Below the pieces are notes generated by a model that made no database searches, was not told the origin of the DNA, and worked only from the letters and a program-made list of their open reading frames with translations. This document shows positions 5,764-5,848 of a stretch of DNA of 5,848 nt, piece by piece. Position numbers and translations under genes: made by a program. The stretch is from Chromobacteriaceae bacterium (GTDB lineage: Bacteria; Pseudomonadota; Gammaproteobacteria; Burkholderiales; Aquaspirillaceae), in contig JASLDQ010000316.1 of the NCBI GenBank assembly GCA_030151505.1, forward strand, positions 1 to 5,848. Reading direction: 5' to 3'. The first letter of the stretch is position 1. The number at the start of each line of letters is the position of its first letter.

Positions 5764-5815
5764 CCGGCAGAGCCGGATACACAGATCCAAAGTCGACACC
5801 AGACCGGTGTTTGTT
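5764..5815 (+). terminator. weak hairpins downstream of dgkA, possible terminator
   Basis: Two small dyads follow the dgkA stop. CCGGC at 5764-5768 pairs with GCCGG at 5772-5776 around AGA. ACACC at 5796-5800 pairs with GGTGT at 5806-5810 around AGACC, and is followed by TTGTTG. The second has the position and a partial T tract expected of a terminator, but only five base pairs. The rest of the sequence to 5848 shows no supported gene. Confidence 0.25.
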
Positions 5816-5848
5816 GCCCTGTCTGCTGTCAACCCGGCAGAAGCAGTC

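Noticed and set aside
5322..5808. Nine-base direct repeat CAGACCGGT at 5322-5330 and 5800-5808 flanking dgkA
   Set aside because: It is too short to call an attachment site or target duplication. dgkA is a normal chromosomal gene and no mobility gene is present.
5827..5832. Perfect TTGACA on the minus strand near the right edge
   Set aside because: No -10-like hexamer lies at 16-18 bp, and a promoter there would fire into the back of dgkA.

Overview
This GC-rich window looks like ordinary chromosome from a betaproteobacterium. The decarboxylase, YaeQ, YaiI and DgkA proteins all read like proteobacterial housekeeping or accessory-metabolism proteins. The start of the decarboxylase and its DEAWLPHA active-site segment resemble the Burkholderia/Ralstonia/Neisseriales type as I remember it. 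A Neisseriales-like host is my guess, not something shown by the sequence. I see no insertion sequence, phage gene, CRISPR array, tRNA or rRNA.

Layout. From 1 to 1477, on the minus strand and running off the left edge, is a membrane diguanylate-cyclase-type sensor: signal peptide, 7TMR-DISM extracellular domain, seven-helix membrane domain, coiled coil, and the start of a GGDEF domain. From 1548 to 2622, also minus, are yaeQ and yaiI, two small conserved proteins of uncertain function, probably co-transcribed in the order yaiI then yaeQ. From 2671 to 2761 are two RNA hairpins, the distal one followed by a T tract, forming the 3' end of the next gene. From 2773 to 5052, minus, is a complete PLP-dependent Orn/Lys/Arg decarboxylase. 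From 5053 to 5411 is a 359-base divergent intergenic region holding a decarboxylase leader with predicted hairpins, a plus-strand terminator-like hairpin, and a dgkA promoter candidate. From 5412 to 5753, plus, is dgkA (diacylglycerol kinase). The last 95 bases hold only small dyads.

The genes do not form one obvious pathway. The decarboxylase would consume a basic amino acid and a proton to give a diamine and CO2 (acid resistance or polyamine supply). DgkA recycles diacylglycerol to phosphatidic acid in the inner membrane. The DISM-GGDEF protein would couple an extracytoplasmic cue to c-di-GMP. YaeQ and YaiI both belong to families with nuclease-like folds. Three candidate promoters, before the GGDEF gene, yaiI and dgkA, share a TAGAAT/GATAAT -10 box placed to give leaders of about 22 to 23 nt without a clear Shine-Dalgarno sequence. 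The decarboxylase differs in having an AGGAG and a longer upstream region. I found no convincing previously undescribed system. The most checkable oddities are the terminator-like hairpin with no gene upstream at 5189-5214 and the decarboxylase leader and 3' structures.
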